From positions 79,151 through 143,150 of the forward strand of contig NZ_BJDN01000005.1 in NCBI RefSeq assembly GCF_005405165.1: a stretch of 64,000 nt of DNA, given 5' to 3'. The position numbers and the translations under genes were made by a program. Of the stretch, positions 18,982 through 27,133 are shown in pieces. Source of the stretch: Loigolactobacillus binensis. Lineage in GTDB: Bacteria; Bacillota; Bacilli; Lactobacillales; Lactobacillaceae. Position 1 is the stretch's first letter. Every line of letters starts with the position of its first letter. The notes below the pieces were generated by a model that saw only the letters and a program-made list of their open reading frames with translations, did not search any database and had not been told where the DNA came from.

Positions 18982-19230
18982 ATGCCAATGACTGACACCA
19001 ATATTGCAGCTATTCAGATTGACGCTACCACCTATATCGTTCTCCATCCTGAAGCAAGTTATGATCTTGAGATCCGCCGCCAGCACGCAGCTAGTAGCTA
19101 TTCAGTGGGGAAAATGAATTACAAGTATCACCATGATACCTTTGCTTCTTTTGTGTTCAAAATTTTTCCAGAAATCACTTTATTGGAGATCCATAACTTA
19201 CAAAAAGCGATCAATCGCTACATTCCCTAA
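18982..19230 (+). CDS. Hypothetical 82-residue protein
   Basis: The family is not recognised. The protein reads as a small soluble domain with IQIDATTYIVLHPEASYDLEIRR in the first half and VFKIFPEITLLEIHNLQKAI in the second. GGAAAGAAG precedes the ATG. It stands alone between the map terminator and the DUF2075 gene. Normal codon use supports a real gene; no function can be offered. Confidence 0.55.
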   Translation: MPMTDTNIAAIQIDATTYIVLHPEASYDLEIRRQHAASSYSVGKMNYKYHHDTFASFVFKIFPEITLLEIHNLQKAINRYIP

Positions 19231-19329
19231 TTTGAAAATGTTGGCGTTTGTTGATCTGGTTGGTAAATTCAACGTAGCCCTAACCAATTACTGGTACTGA
19301 ATTTCAGAATAGAGAGTAGGTCGAAAAGT

Positions 19330-20526
19330 TTGTTAACTAATACTGCCACAGCTAAGTTGGCTCCACAAACTGAACTATCAGCCCAGCAGGCCACGTTAAT
19401 GCAGCAGCTGCTTGACTTTAGCGCAGAACATTTAGCCACCCGGCAAACAGGTTTATTCGTTATCAAAGGGGCGGCTGGTACCGGAAAAAGCGTTGTGCTT
19501 AGCGCATTGATCAATACTCTGCAACAGGCCAGCCAGAATGCCAGTAGCCCTTTTTATCGAACCCATAATTACCTACTAGTCAATCACCCGGAAATGCTAA
19601 AAACGTATAAACAGATCGCCGCTACCCAAGCTAGTCTGCACAAAAAGGATTTTATGAAGCCAACACCGTTCATTAACCAGCTGACTAAACAAAAACGAAT
19701 GGCCGATATTGTGCTGGTAGATGAAGCCCATCTGCTGTTGACCAAAAGTGACCGTTACAATCGGTTTACCCAAGAAAATCAATTGACTGAAATCTGCAAA
19801 CATAGCCGAATCGTTATTCTAGTTTTTGATGAGCACCAAGTTTTAAAAATGAAAAGCTACTGGAATAATACTAAGTTAGCAGCCTTTCTCGCTGACCGCC
19901 CCCACGAAACTTTTCAATTGACCCAACAATTTCGGGTGCACGCCCAACCAGCAACGCAACACTGGTTAACTGCACTGGGCACACAGGGTAAGTTATTACC
20001 ACGCCCGCTTGATCCGACTTTTGACCTGCGCATTTTCGCTGATGCCAGCCAACTTTATCAACAACTACGCCAACGTGATCACGAATACGGACTGGCACGG
20101 TTAGTTGCCACAGCCGATTTTCCCTATAAATTAGATGGTCAGACTTATTATGTGACCGCACCAGGTTTCCGCTTGCCGTGGGATAAAAATATGGACCCAA
20201 ACGTGACCTGGGCAGAACGACCGGCAACCTTAGATGAGGTCGGCTCGATCTATACGATCCAAGGCTTCGATCTGAATTATGTTGGCATCATCCTAGGTCC
20301 TGCAGTCGGTTATGACCCTGCTACGCGGCGCCTTAAGCTAATACCCGATAAATATCAAGATCATGAAGCCTTTAAACGGCGCGCTGATCTAAGTGAACAG
20401 CAAGCGCAACAGGTAAAGCAACAGATCATTCTTAATTCGATCAATGTTTTATTACAACGTGGTCGCTACGGTCTTTATCTTTACGCCAGCGATCCCAAAT
20501 TACGTGCACAATTATTGGCCTTATAA
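19330..20526 (+). CDS. DUF2075 family ATPase (superfamily-1-like helicase fold)
   Basis: The 398-residue protein has a Walker A motif IKGAAGTGKSVVLSAL near residue 48 and a Walker B VLVDEAHLLL near 135. VFDEHQVLKM and LTQQFRVH are further helicase-like motifs, and a C-terminal QGFDLNYVGIILGPAVGYD segment is characteristic of DUF2075. Such proteins are predicted nucleic-acid translocases, often linked to phage defence or DNA processing, but no partner is adjacent here. The start is TTG with AGAGAGTAGG 9 bases upstream. Confidence 0.8.
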   Translation: MLTNTATAKLAPQTELSAQQATLMQQLLDFSAEHLATRQTGLFVIKGAAGTGKSVVLSALINTLQQASQNASSPFYRTHNYLLVNHPEMLKTYKQIAATQASLHKKDFMKPTPFINQLTKQKRMADIVLVDEAHLLLTKSDRYNRFTQENQLTEICKHSRIVILVFDEHQVLKMKSYWNNTKLAAFLADRPHETFQLTQQFRVHAQPATQHWLTALGTQGKLLPRPLDPTFDLRIFADASQLYQQLRQRDHEYGLARLVATADFPYKLDGQTYYVTAPGFRLPWDKNMDPNVTWAERPATLDEVGSIYTIQGFDLNYVGIILGPAVGYDPATRRLKLIPDKYQDHEAFKRRADLSEQQAQQVKQQIILNSINVLLQRGRYGLYLYASDPKLRAQLLAL

Positions 20527-20560
20527 AAATGGACTGGCAAATGCCAGTCCATTTTTATTT
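20526..20560. terminator. Bidirectional terminator
   Basis: AAAATGGACTGGCA and TGCCAGTCCATTTTT form a tight hairpin between the convergent DUF2075 and YdeI-like genes. Confidence 0.9.
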
Positions 20561-20800
20561 TGCCCGTTGCCCATAACCGCGCTTAGATTTAAAGCCAGCT
20601 GCTAGAATCATCTGCATATCCGCAATATGCCGCTGTTTAGTTGCTTCAGCCTTAGCCCCAAATATGTAACGCGCCCATTCACGCTGATAACCTGGCGTTA
20701 GTTCATCGAAGAACTTCTTAGTTGTCGGTGTTGCCGTAAGTAAGGCACTTACCTTAGGAATATCCACTTCATAATCAGCAAGTGTTTTCTTTTCTGCCAT
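20555..20800 (-). CDS. YdeI/OmpD-associated family short protein
   Basis: The 81-residue product resembles the C-terminal part of the bacteriocin-protection YdeI/OmpD-associated family. FFDELTPGYQREWARYIFGAKAEATKQRHIADMQMILAAG is the typical helical block with WxxYI and KxxxR. Most family members are longer and carry a second domain, so this is a short form or a trimmed one. GGAGT lies before the ATG. Its cellular role is not established. Confidence 0.6.
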   Translation of the reverse strand: MAEKKTLADYEVDIPKVSALLTATPTTKKFFDELTPGYQREWARYIFGAKAEATKQRHIADMQMILAAGFKSKRGYGQRAK

Positions 20801-21074
20801 GTTTGCTCGACTCCTTCAATGATCCATTTGCAATTAGCATAGCAAATACTAGGCAAGCTGAAAAGGCCTTTAACCCAAGATGAGAACGAAGCGCGTTTCA
20901 TTCTAATTGAGAACATTTTTCATTTAGCCTAGTCAGTCGCGATTTCTTCTGCTAAAATAGGATTTTAAGCAAGCTTATTTTAATTTATTCTTAATCTTAA
21001 ACTAATTTTCGGTACAATAGCTAAATATTTACTGCACCGACCTATTTACGGCATTTTCCGTTAAATTAAACCGC

Positions 21075-21099
21075 TAGTTTATGTTTATAACATAAACTA
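21075..21099. promoter_or_regulatory. 25-bp perfect palindrome before the iron ABC operon
   Basis: TAGTTTATGTT (21075-21085) and AACATAAACTA (21089-21099) flank TAT. It lies 66 bases before the first ABC gene and downstream of a TACAAT-type -10 (21013-21018). It is a likely operator for a metal-responsive repressor of Fur or DtxR/MntR type. The regulator is not in the window. Nothing else was seen in the 20801-21165 gap. Confidence 0.65.
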
Positions 21100-21165
21100 T
21101 TTAGTGCCTCGCCATAAATTTAACGCAAAATCTAACGCACCACTTGCTAGTTAGGAGTGATCAGT

Positions 21166-21975
21166 ATGACGCAACTTGAAGGCCATGATCTATGCATCGG
21201 TTATCCCCACCACATGATCATTGAGCATTTAAATATAAAATTTCCGGACCAACAGATCATCGGCTTGATCGGCCCAAATGGTAGTGGTAAATCAACCTTA
21301 CTCAACGTGCTTTCTGGCTTCCGGCAACCAGCCGCCGGCACGGTCATGCTTAATCAGCAGCCATTAAATCGGTTTCGACCTAAAATCCGGGCACAAAATA
21401 TTGCTAGTTTACCGCAAAATCCGCAAGCACCGGCAGATACACTAGTACGTGATCTAGTGGCGTACGGTCGCTTTGCCTACCAAAAACCGCTACATGGTTT
21501 ACAAGCTGCTGACGAAGCCGCCATTGATCAAGCCTTAACTGCCGCTAATCTTGAAGGGCTAGCCACACGTAGTTTAGCTAACCTTTCTGGCGGTCAACGC
21601 CAACGTGCCTTTATCGCAATGACGTTGGCACAAAACAGCGATATTCTTTTATTAGACGAGCCCACCACTTACCTTGATCTGACCCACCAGCTAGAAATTC
21701 TAAAGCTGCTACAAACCTTAAATCAAACCCAACACAAAACGATCATCATCGTGCTGCATGATTTAAATCAAGCCGCCCGCTTTTGTGATTTCCTAGTTTG
21801 TTTAAAGGCTGGGCAGGTCATGTATCAAGGGCGGCCTGATCAAATTTTCACGGCGCGAATGTTGGCAAAGGTTTTCCAGATCGACGCGACAGTGGCCTTA
21901 GAACCCCGGCTAAACTGTCCGATGATCACCAGTTACGATACTTTGGCTACTGCAGCCACAGCAATGGAGGTCTAG
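21166..21975 (+). CDS. Iron-complex ABC transporter ATP-binding protein (FhuC-like)
   Basis: The 269-residue ATPase powers the importer encoded by the next three genes. Walker A is GPNGSGKSTLL near residue 39, the ABC signature is LSGGQRQRAF near 140, and Walker B is ILLLDEPTTYLD near 160, followed by the H-loop VLHDLNQA. This DEPTTYLD form is typical of FhuC/FepC. ATG 21166 has TAGGAG 9 bases upstream and is preferred to the GTG at 21157. The permease starts 2 bases after the stop. Confidence 0.92.
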   Translation: MTQLEGHDLCIGYPHHMIIEHLNIKFPDQQIIGLIGPNGSGKSTLLNVLSGFRQPAAGTVMLNQQPLNRFRPKIRAQNIASLPQNPQAPADTLVRDLVAYGRFAYQKPLHGLQAADEAAIDQALTAANLEGLATRSLANLSGGQRQRAFIAMTLAQNSDILLLDEPTTYLDLTHQLEILKLLQTLNQTQHKTIIIVLHDLNQAARFCDFLVCLKAGQVMYQGRPDQIFTARMLAKVFQIDATVALEPRLNCPMITSYDTLATAATAMEV

Positions 21976-21977
21976 TA

Positions 21978-22961
21978 ATGGGGGCACAACAAAACCGACG
22001 CCGCTACCTTATTTTGATCATTTTATTAGTGGCCGGCTTGCTCGTAAATTTGTGTAGTGGTCCGACTTGGTTTAGTCCACAACAACTTATTCATCCCCAG
22101 ACGGACCTGCAGACAAAAACAATTCTGTTTGTGCGGCTACCACGCGCACTAGCCAGTGGCTTAGTTGGCGCTGAGCTAGCTGTTGCCGGCCAATTGTTAC
22201 AAACGATTTCCCGAAATCCGATTGCTGATCCGGCAATTCTAGGTGTCAACAGCGGGGCTAACCTAGCCTTGATCGTTGGTACGGTGCTGGGCATTCCGTT
22301 TACAATCGGCGCTCGCTTCGGCTTAGCACTGATCGGTGCGGTACTCGCTTTTTGCGTTGTACTCGGCCTATCGCTGACCCGCAATGGTATGCAGCCGCTA
22401 CGCCTAATTTTAGGCGGCAGTATTTTTTCTGGTTTTTTGGTCAGCGTTGCGTACGCAGTCAGTCTTTTGACGGAAACGACTGCCCAATACCGAACTTTAT
22501 TAGTCGGTGGCTTCTCCGGCATTACTTATAGTTCAGTTTGGCTTTTGACGGCGCTTTTATTGATCTTACTGGTGGGTATTTTTTACCTTCGGGAGGCCTT
22601 GACTTTGCTGACCCTAAACGATCAGCTGGCCCAAAGTCTGGGTAGTCAGCGTAATGGAACGCGGATCCTAGCCGCATTATTGATCGTTTTAGCCGCTGGT
22701 GGTTGTGTGGCCGTAGCCGGTAATATTGCTTTTGTTGGCTTGGGAATCCCACAGTGTATCGCCCTGCTCAGCGGCCATCGCTTCAAAAATACTGTGGGCC
22801 AAGTTTTGTTAGCCGGAGGCGCCTTCCTCAGTTTTGGTGACGCCTTGGCTAAATCAGTACGGCCACCATTTGAACTACCATTAGGAGCGTTAAGTGCGAT
22901 TCTCGGCGGTTTATTCTTATTCGTCTTTCTTTGGCGTAAACAGGGGGCGTTGACAACATGA
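21978..22961 (+). CDS. FecCD-family iron-complex permease, subunit 1
   Basis: The 327-residue membrane protein is one of two FecCD-type permease halves, with about nine hydrophobic segments. RLPRALASGLVGAELAVAGQLLQTISRNPIADPAILGVNSGANLA is the family signature in the N-terminal third, and GNIAFVGLGIPQ lies at the ATPase coupling helix. GGAGG lies 7 bases before the ATG. It overlaps the next gene by 4 bases, so they are coupled. It should carry ferric siderophore or a similar iron complex. Confidence 0.92.
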   Translation: MGAQQNRRRYLILIILLVAGLLVNLCSGPTWFSPQQLIHPQTDLQTKTILFVRLPRALASGLVGAELAVAGQLLQTISRNPIADPAILGVNSGANLALIVGTVLGIPFTIGARFGLALIGAVLAFCVVLGLSLTRNGMQPLRLILGGSIFSGFLVSVAYAVSLLTETTAQYRTLLVGGFSGITYSSVWLLTALLLILLVGIFYLREALTLLTLNDQLAQSLGSQRNGTRILAALLIVLAAGGCVAVAGNIAFVGLGIPQCIALLSGHRFKNTVGQVLLAGGAFLSFGDALAKSVRPPFELPLGALSAILGGLFLFVFLWRKQGALTT

Positions 22962-23965
22962 AGCAGAAACAGCGCTTTCGTATTTGTTGTACCTTGTTCG
23001 ACCTCTTATTTGTTGGCCTGATCATTTTTCAATTGACCCATGGCAGTATTCACCTGACGGGACCAGAAATTGGCCAAGTTCTACGCGGCCAAGGCAGTGC
23101 CCAGGCTAAACTAGTTTTGCTACAATTTCGCTTACCCCAAATCGCTTTAAGCGTCATTTGTGGTGTTTGCTTAAGTTTAAGCGGTGCGATCTTACAATTG
23201 GTCACCGAAAATCCATTGGCCGATACCAGTATTATGGGCATCAATGCCGGAGCTAGCCTGGGGGCAGTCGTTTTTCTAGCGCTAGGTTACTTAAATATCC
23301 CGCTGCCGCAAACCTACGGACTACCACTATTTGCGGTACTTGGCAGTCTGCTTGGTGCCAGCATCGTCTTCATTCAACGCCGTTTACAGCAACCATTACA
23401 GCTCTTATTGCTGGGGATCGCCAGCGGCACCCTATTAAATGGCATTATTCTATTGATCGAACTACAGCTCAACCAATTCGATTTTGATAAGTTGATCATC
23501 TGGATCAGCGGTGATTTTTGGAATCAAGATTGGTCGTACATTGCGGTACTCAGCCTAGGCTTACTTCTCTTACTACCGCTGACCATCCGCGGACTATGGG
23601 CTAGTGATCTACTTTCACTGGGTCAGCAAGCAGCTAGCGGGCTGGGTTTAGGTGTTGCCGGCAAACGCCAGTTATTGTTGCTCATGGCTGTATTACTCGC
23701 CGGTTTGGCCGTAGCCGGCGGCGGTGCGATCAGCTTTGTTGGCTTGATGGCCCCACATATTGCCCGCCGCTTAGTCGGCAATCACGGTCGTTATTATTTA
23801 CCACTGACAGCACTACTCGGCGTTAACATCGTTCTTTTTGCAGCGGTTTTGGCGGAGAACATTTTCGCCCCTAACCAATTACCGGTAGGCTTAGTCGTGG
23901 CTGTTATTACCATGCCTTACTTCATTTATTTATTACTACACCAAACTGATCGCACAATAATTTAA
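22958..23965 (+). CDS. FecCD-family iron-complex permease, subunit 2
   Basis: This 335-residue partner permease also has the family signature, here RLPQIALSVICGVCLSLSGAILQLVTENPLADTSIMGINAGASLG, and the coupling region GGAISFVGLMAPHIARRLVGNHGRYYLP. About nine hydrophobic segments are present. Translation is coupled to the first permease through the ATGA overlap at 22958-22961. The substrate-binding protein gene follows 17 bases later. Confidence 0.92.
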   Translation: MKQKQRFRICCTLFDLLFVGLIIFQLTHGSIHLTGPEIGQVLRGQGSAQAKLVLLQFRLPQIALSVICGVCLSLSGAILQLVTENPLADTSIMGINAGASLGAVVFLALGYLNIPLPQTYGLPLFAVLGSLLGASIVFIQRRLQQPLQLLLLGIASGTLLNGIILLIELQLNQFDFDKLIIWISGDFWNQDWSYIAVLSLGLLLLLPLTIRGLWASDLLSLGQQAASGLGLGVAGKRQLLLLMAVLLAGLAVAGGGAISFVGLMAPHIARRLVGNHGRYYLPLTALLGVNIVLFAAVLAENIFAPNQLPVGLVVAVITMPYFIYLLLHQTDRTII

Positions 23966-23982
23966 TTCTGGGGGGTTTCATG

Positions 23983-24912
23983 ATGTCAAAAAAATTACGG
24001 CGGATCTGCAGTAGCTTATTGATCGCAGTCGCCTTGCTCGTTATATTTACACCACGTCCGGTTGCGGCTGCTGCCACCCACGCCTTTAAGGCCGCTAACG
24101 GTACTGTCCAAGTTCCTGATCATCCAAAGCGTGTCGTCGCTGGCCTGTACTTAGGTCAAGTGATGGCGTTAAATGTGCATGTTGTCGGTTCCACCCAGCT
24201 AGAACTGGCCAATCCATTTTTAAATCAAAGCAAAGTTAAAAAAATCACCGACGTTGGGACGCCGATGAGTGCCGAAGCTGTTTTAAAGCTGAAACCCGAT
24301 CTGATCATTACTAGTAATGACAGCGACACTAAGAAAATGGAAAAAATCGCGCCAACCGTGGAAATTCCGTATCAAAAAACACAGCAATTTACCGCTTCAA
24401 TGAATTACTTTGCTAAATTATTAAAGCGCCCAAAACAAGCCCAAGCGTTCAAGCAATCGTTCCGCGCCGCCACTAAAAAGCAGGTCAACCGGTTAAAGGC
24501 GGCTAAGATCAATCGCAATAGTTCCTTTGGGGTCTACGAAATGCAAAGTAGCAAATTATACGCTTATGGTTCTGGCTTTAGCCGTGGTGCCCAGGCGATG
24601 CTAGCACTAGGCTTCAAACTATCCAAGCCTTTACAAAAAGTTGATTCTGGTGCCGGCTTCAAAGAGATCTCCGTGGAATCCTTACCAAAATATCAGGCCG
24701 ATTACATGTTTGTCACCTCCTCCAGTGCTAAGGGTCATCAGGATCCAGCCTTAGTGGCCATGCAGAAAAATCCGATCTGGAAATCATTGACGGCCGTTAA
24801 AAATAAACACGTTATTGAATTGCCCTTCAACAAAATGTATTACTACGATCCATTCGCAACCCGTGCTCAGTTAAAACTAGTCACCGATGCGTTGCTCAAG
24901 GCAAATCAATAG
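23983..24912 (+). CDS. Iron-complex substrate-binding protein (FhuD-like), no lipobox
   Basis: The 309-residue protein is the periplasmic-binding-type partner of the ABC importer. VQVPDHPKRVVAGLYLGQVMAL is the family opening, and LKPDLIITSNDSDTKKMEKIAPTVEIPY and the C-terminal KMYYYDPFATRAQL fit FhuD-like proteins. The N-terminus is a Sec signal (MSKKLRRIC then a hydrophobic run) ending PVAAAATHAF. It lacks a lipobox cysteine at the cleavage site, which is unusual for a Gram-positive binding protein. ATG 23983 fits GGGGGG better than 23980. Confidence 0.88.
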   Translation: MSKKLRRICSSLLIAVALLVIFTPRPVAAAATHAFKAANGTVQVPDHPKRVVAGLYLGQVMALNVHVVGSTQLELANPFLNQSKVKKITDVGTPMSAEAVLKLKPDLIITSNDSDTKKMEKIAPTVEIPYQKTQQFTASMNYFAKLLKRPKQAQAFKQSFRAATKKQVNRLKAAKINRNSSFGVYEMQSSKLYAYGSGFSRGAQAMLALGFKLSKPLQKVDSGAGFKEISVESLPKYQADYMFVTSSSAKGHQDPALVAMQKNPIWKSLTAVKNKHVIELPFNKMYYYDPFATRAQLKLVTDALLKANQ

Positions 24913-24918
24913 CACCCA

Positions 24919-24962
24919 AAATAAAGCCTTCTTACTCGATCGAGTAAGAAGGCTTTATTTAT
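24919..24962. terminator. Bidirectional terminator
   Basis: AAATAAAGCCTTCTTACTC and GAGTAAGAAGGCTTTATTT form a perfect 19-bp stem with a GATC loop between the iron operon and the flavin reductase gene. Confidence 0.92.
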
Positions 24963-25002
24963 GTTTTGTGCGCAACGCGCGCCGGTCTTCTAAAAACCGG
25001 CA

Positions 25003-25560
25003 TTAAACGATGGCTGTTTGTACTTGCGTGTGCACCTGTATGAAGTTAACAAAATGCGCAACACAACTATCCATGAAATCTAGCGTGGCTTGTTCAACAA
25101 TAGCGCCTGAGGCAAACTTTTGTTTAGCGAAGTTTAACAGGAATTCATTGCCGGGTAAAACATGAGCGCCTAAACCAGGTGAGTTCAAGATCTCACGTAA
25201 ATGACCTTGCGCACGTGAAGTTCCCTGGGGTCCTAGTGAAGCCCCGACGATCATCACCGGTTTATCCGTGAAGGGATGGACTGTACAAGATAACCATTCG
25301 ATCGTGCTCTTTAAACAAGCGGGAATGGTATGATCATATTCTGGAGTGGCAATGATCACCCCATCGGCCGCCGCAATTTTTGCTGCCAACGCCGTCACAA
25401 CCGCCGGTAACTGCTCAGTGGCCGCTTCGCAAAACAACGGTATCGCTTTGATTTCTGCGACTTCTATTTCTAAATTAGGGTAACGTTCGGCCATTTGTTT
25501 TAACAAAAGCCGATTATACGAAAGATCTGCATTATTACCGACAATTCCAATTACTTTCAA
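25003..25560 (-). CDS. NADPH-dependent FMN reductase family protein
   Basis: The 185-residue flavodoxin-fold protein has the FMN_red core: MKVIGIVGNNADLSYNRLLL at the N-terminus, IIATPEYDHTIPACLKSTIEWLS near residue 72, and GASLGPQGTSRAQ near residue 106. It reduces flavin with NAD(P)H and would pass electrons to the FAD flavoprotein encoded just upstream (25595). It is very similar to the first domain of the fused protein at 54099. It is the second gene of the operon, with a 34-base gap. Confidence 0.88.
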   Translation of the reverse strand: MKVIGIVGNNADLSYNRLLLKQMAERYPNLEIEVAEIKAIPLFCEAATEQLPAVVTALAAKIAAADGVIIATPEYDHTIPACLKSTIEWLSCTVHPFTDKPVMIVGASLGPQGTSRAQGHLREILNSPGLGAHVLPGNEFLLNFAKQKFASGAIVEQATLDFMDSCVAHFVNFIQVHTQVQTAIV

Positions 25561-25594
25561 TTTGTTCGCTCCTTATGCGTTAAGTTCAAGCTGA

Positions 25595-27052
25595 TTATTT
25601 AATATAGGCAACGGCGTGCTGACCACTATTCCGGCCGGAATAAAAAGCATAACCGACACAGGTCCCCGGCATATTAGGACCGTAAGTATCACCGGCCAGC
25701 CCAGAAGCATCATTTCCAGCGGCATATAGGCCAGCAATCGGTTGCTCGTTTTTGTCTAAAACTTCATTATTTGGCGTCACTTTCAACCCGCCCATGGTGC
25801 AGAAAGCCCCGTTAGCTAAAGCAAAGCCGTAATAAGGCCCTTTTTGCAACGGCACCATGTATTTACTTGGCTTACCAAATAATTGATCAGTGCCAGTAGC
25901 GGCGGCTTGATTATAAGTTGTCACAGTAGTCGTTAATTGTTCAGCCGGTACCCCCATTTTTTCTGCCAATTGCGCAATGGAATCAGCTTTGAAAATAAAC
26001 GGTTTTTGTTCCTGCACCGCTTGGTCTAACTCATCCTGTAACTTATCCATAACCTGGCCGCGTTTGACGTACACACCAAGGCCCATAAAGTTACCTTGGG
26101 TCGCCATGCGGTCGATCACCCCTTGATCAAGCACACTGAATACCTTACTTTGCGTATACAGTGCATTCCCTGCGTATGAAAAATTATAAACAACTGATTC
26201 ATCAACAAAACGTTGGCCCGCTTCATTGACCCATAGCAAAGGCTGACAAGTTGCCGCAGCATTCATTTGTGAGGCCATATAAGCAAATGGCGGTTGACTA
26301 GGATCACGTAAATAGCCGCCGAATAACATGGCCATTCCGGTACCATATTGTTGTGCCCCAATTTGCCACGCCATTTGGAGACCATCACCGGTACCTTTAC
26401 CTGAACTAACCGGAATCAACCGTTTAGTATCATAATGGGTGAGTTCAGCCATCATTTGCGGATTATTGAGATAGCCGCCTGTACCGAGAACGACTGCTTT
26501 GGTGGCAACGGTTTGCGTCGCCTGCGTCGCTTCATCGCGTAATTGGATGCCACTGATCGCACCGGTACTATCAGTTTTCAAGCCCACAGCGGCCGTTGAG
26601 GTCAAAACCTCAACTCCTAATGCTTGCGCTTTAGGCAACATGACCTGGTTGATCACTTGTTGGCCCATACCTTTATAAATATGCCAAGTTGCTTCGCCAG
26701 CACCCATTGCCTGAACGCCTTCATATTCAACACCTAGATCGTGAAGCCAAGCGACGGTATCCGCACTGGCATCAATATATTGACGCCAAATACGGGAATC
26801 AGCGCGATATTTTGAATAACTAACTTCTTCCTTTAAAACGGCCGTTCCAGAAACTTTGATACCCGCGGCTTTTTGCAAATAACTATCAACGGCAAATAGG
26901 CCTTCGGTATAATTGCTGCTACCGCCGGTATGGCGGCCTTTTTCAATCAATAAAACACTGGCCTGATTTTGCGCCGCTTCAACTGCTGCCGCCAAACCAG
27001 CGGCACCCGTTCCAACGACCACAATATCGTATTTATCTTTTTGTAATTGCAT
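25595..27052 (-). CDS. FAD-dependent oxidoreductase, fumarate-reductase/enoate-reductase type
   Basis: The 485-residue protein belongs to the FAD_binding_2 family with soluble fumarate, urocanate and related enoate reductases. IVVVGTGAAGLAAAVEA is the dinucleotide-binding GxGxxG at residues 14-19. GKGTGDGLQMAWQIGA and CTMGGLKVTPNNEVLD are the family blocks, with GLYAAGNDASG near the C-terminus. It has no signal peptide, so it is cytoplasmic, and it lacks the FMN-binding domain of its fused relative. Its exact acceptor (fumarate or another unsaturated acid) is not known. Confidence 0.85.
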   Translation of the reverse strand: MQLQKDKYDIVVVGTGAAGLAAAVEAAQNQASVLLIEKGRHTGGSSNYTEGLFAVDSYLQKAAGIKVSGTAVLKEEVSYSKYRADSRIWRQYIDASADTVAWLHDLGVEYEGVQAMGAGEATWHIYKGMGQQVINQVMLPKAQALGVEVLTSTAAVGLKTDSTGAISGIQLRDEATQATQTVATKAVVLGTGGYLNNPQMMAELTHYDTKRLIPVSSGKGTGDGLQMAWQIGAQQYGTGMAMLFGGYLRDPSQPPFAYMASQMNAAATCQPLLWVNEAGQRFVDESVVYNFSYAGNALYTQSKVFSVLDQGVIDRMATQGNFMGLGVYVKRGQVMDKLQDELDQAVQEQKPFIFKADSIAQLAEKMGVPAEQLTTTVTTYNQAAATGTDQLFGKPSKYMVPLQKGPYYGFALANGAFCTMGGLKVTPNNEVLDKNEQPIAGLYAAGNDASGLAGDTYGPNMPGTCVGYAFYSGRNSGQHAVAYIK

Positions 27053-27092
27053 ATTTTGACCCTCCTGGTGATTTCATGAGCAAAACGGTTTA

Positions 27093-27115
27093 ATAAGTTC
27101 GCCAGCCGAACTTAT
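27093..27115. promoter_or_regulatory. LysR-type operator between divergent genes
   Basis: ATAAGTTCG (27093-27101) and CGAACTTAT (27107-27115) flank CCAGC. The inner TTCG-N5-CGAA is a T-N11-A LysR box. It sits between the flavoprotein gene and the divergent LysR gene and is likely that regulator's site. Confidence 0.7.
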
Positions 27116-27133
27116 AGTTGGGGAGGAATTAAC

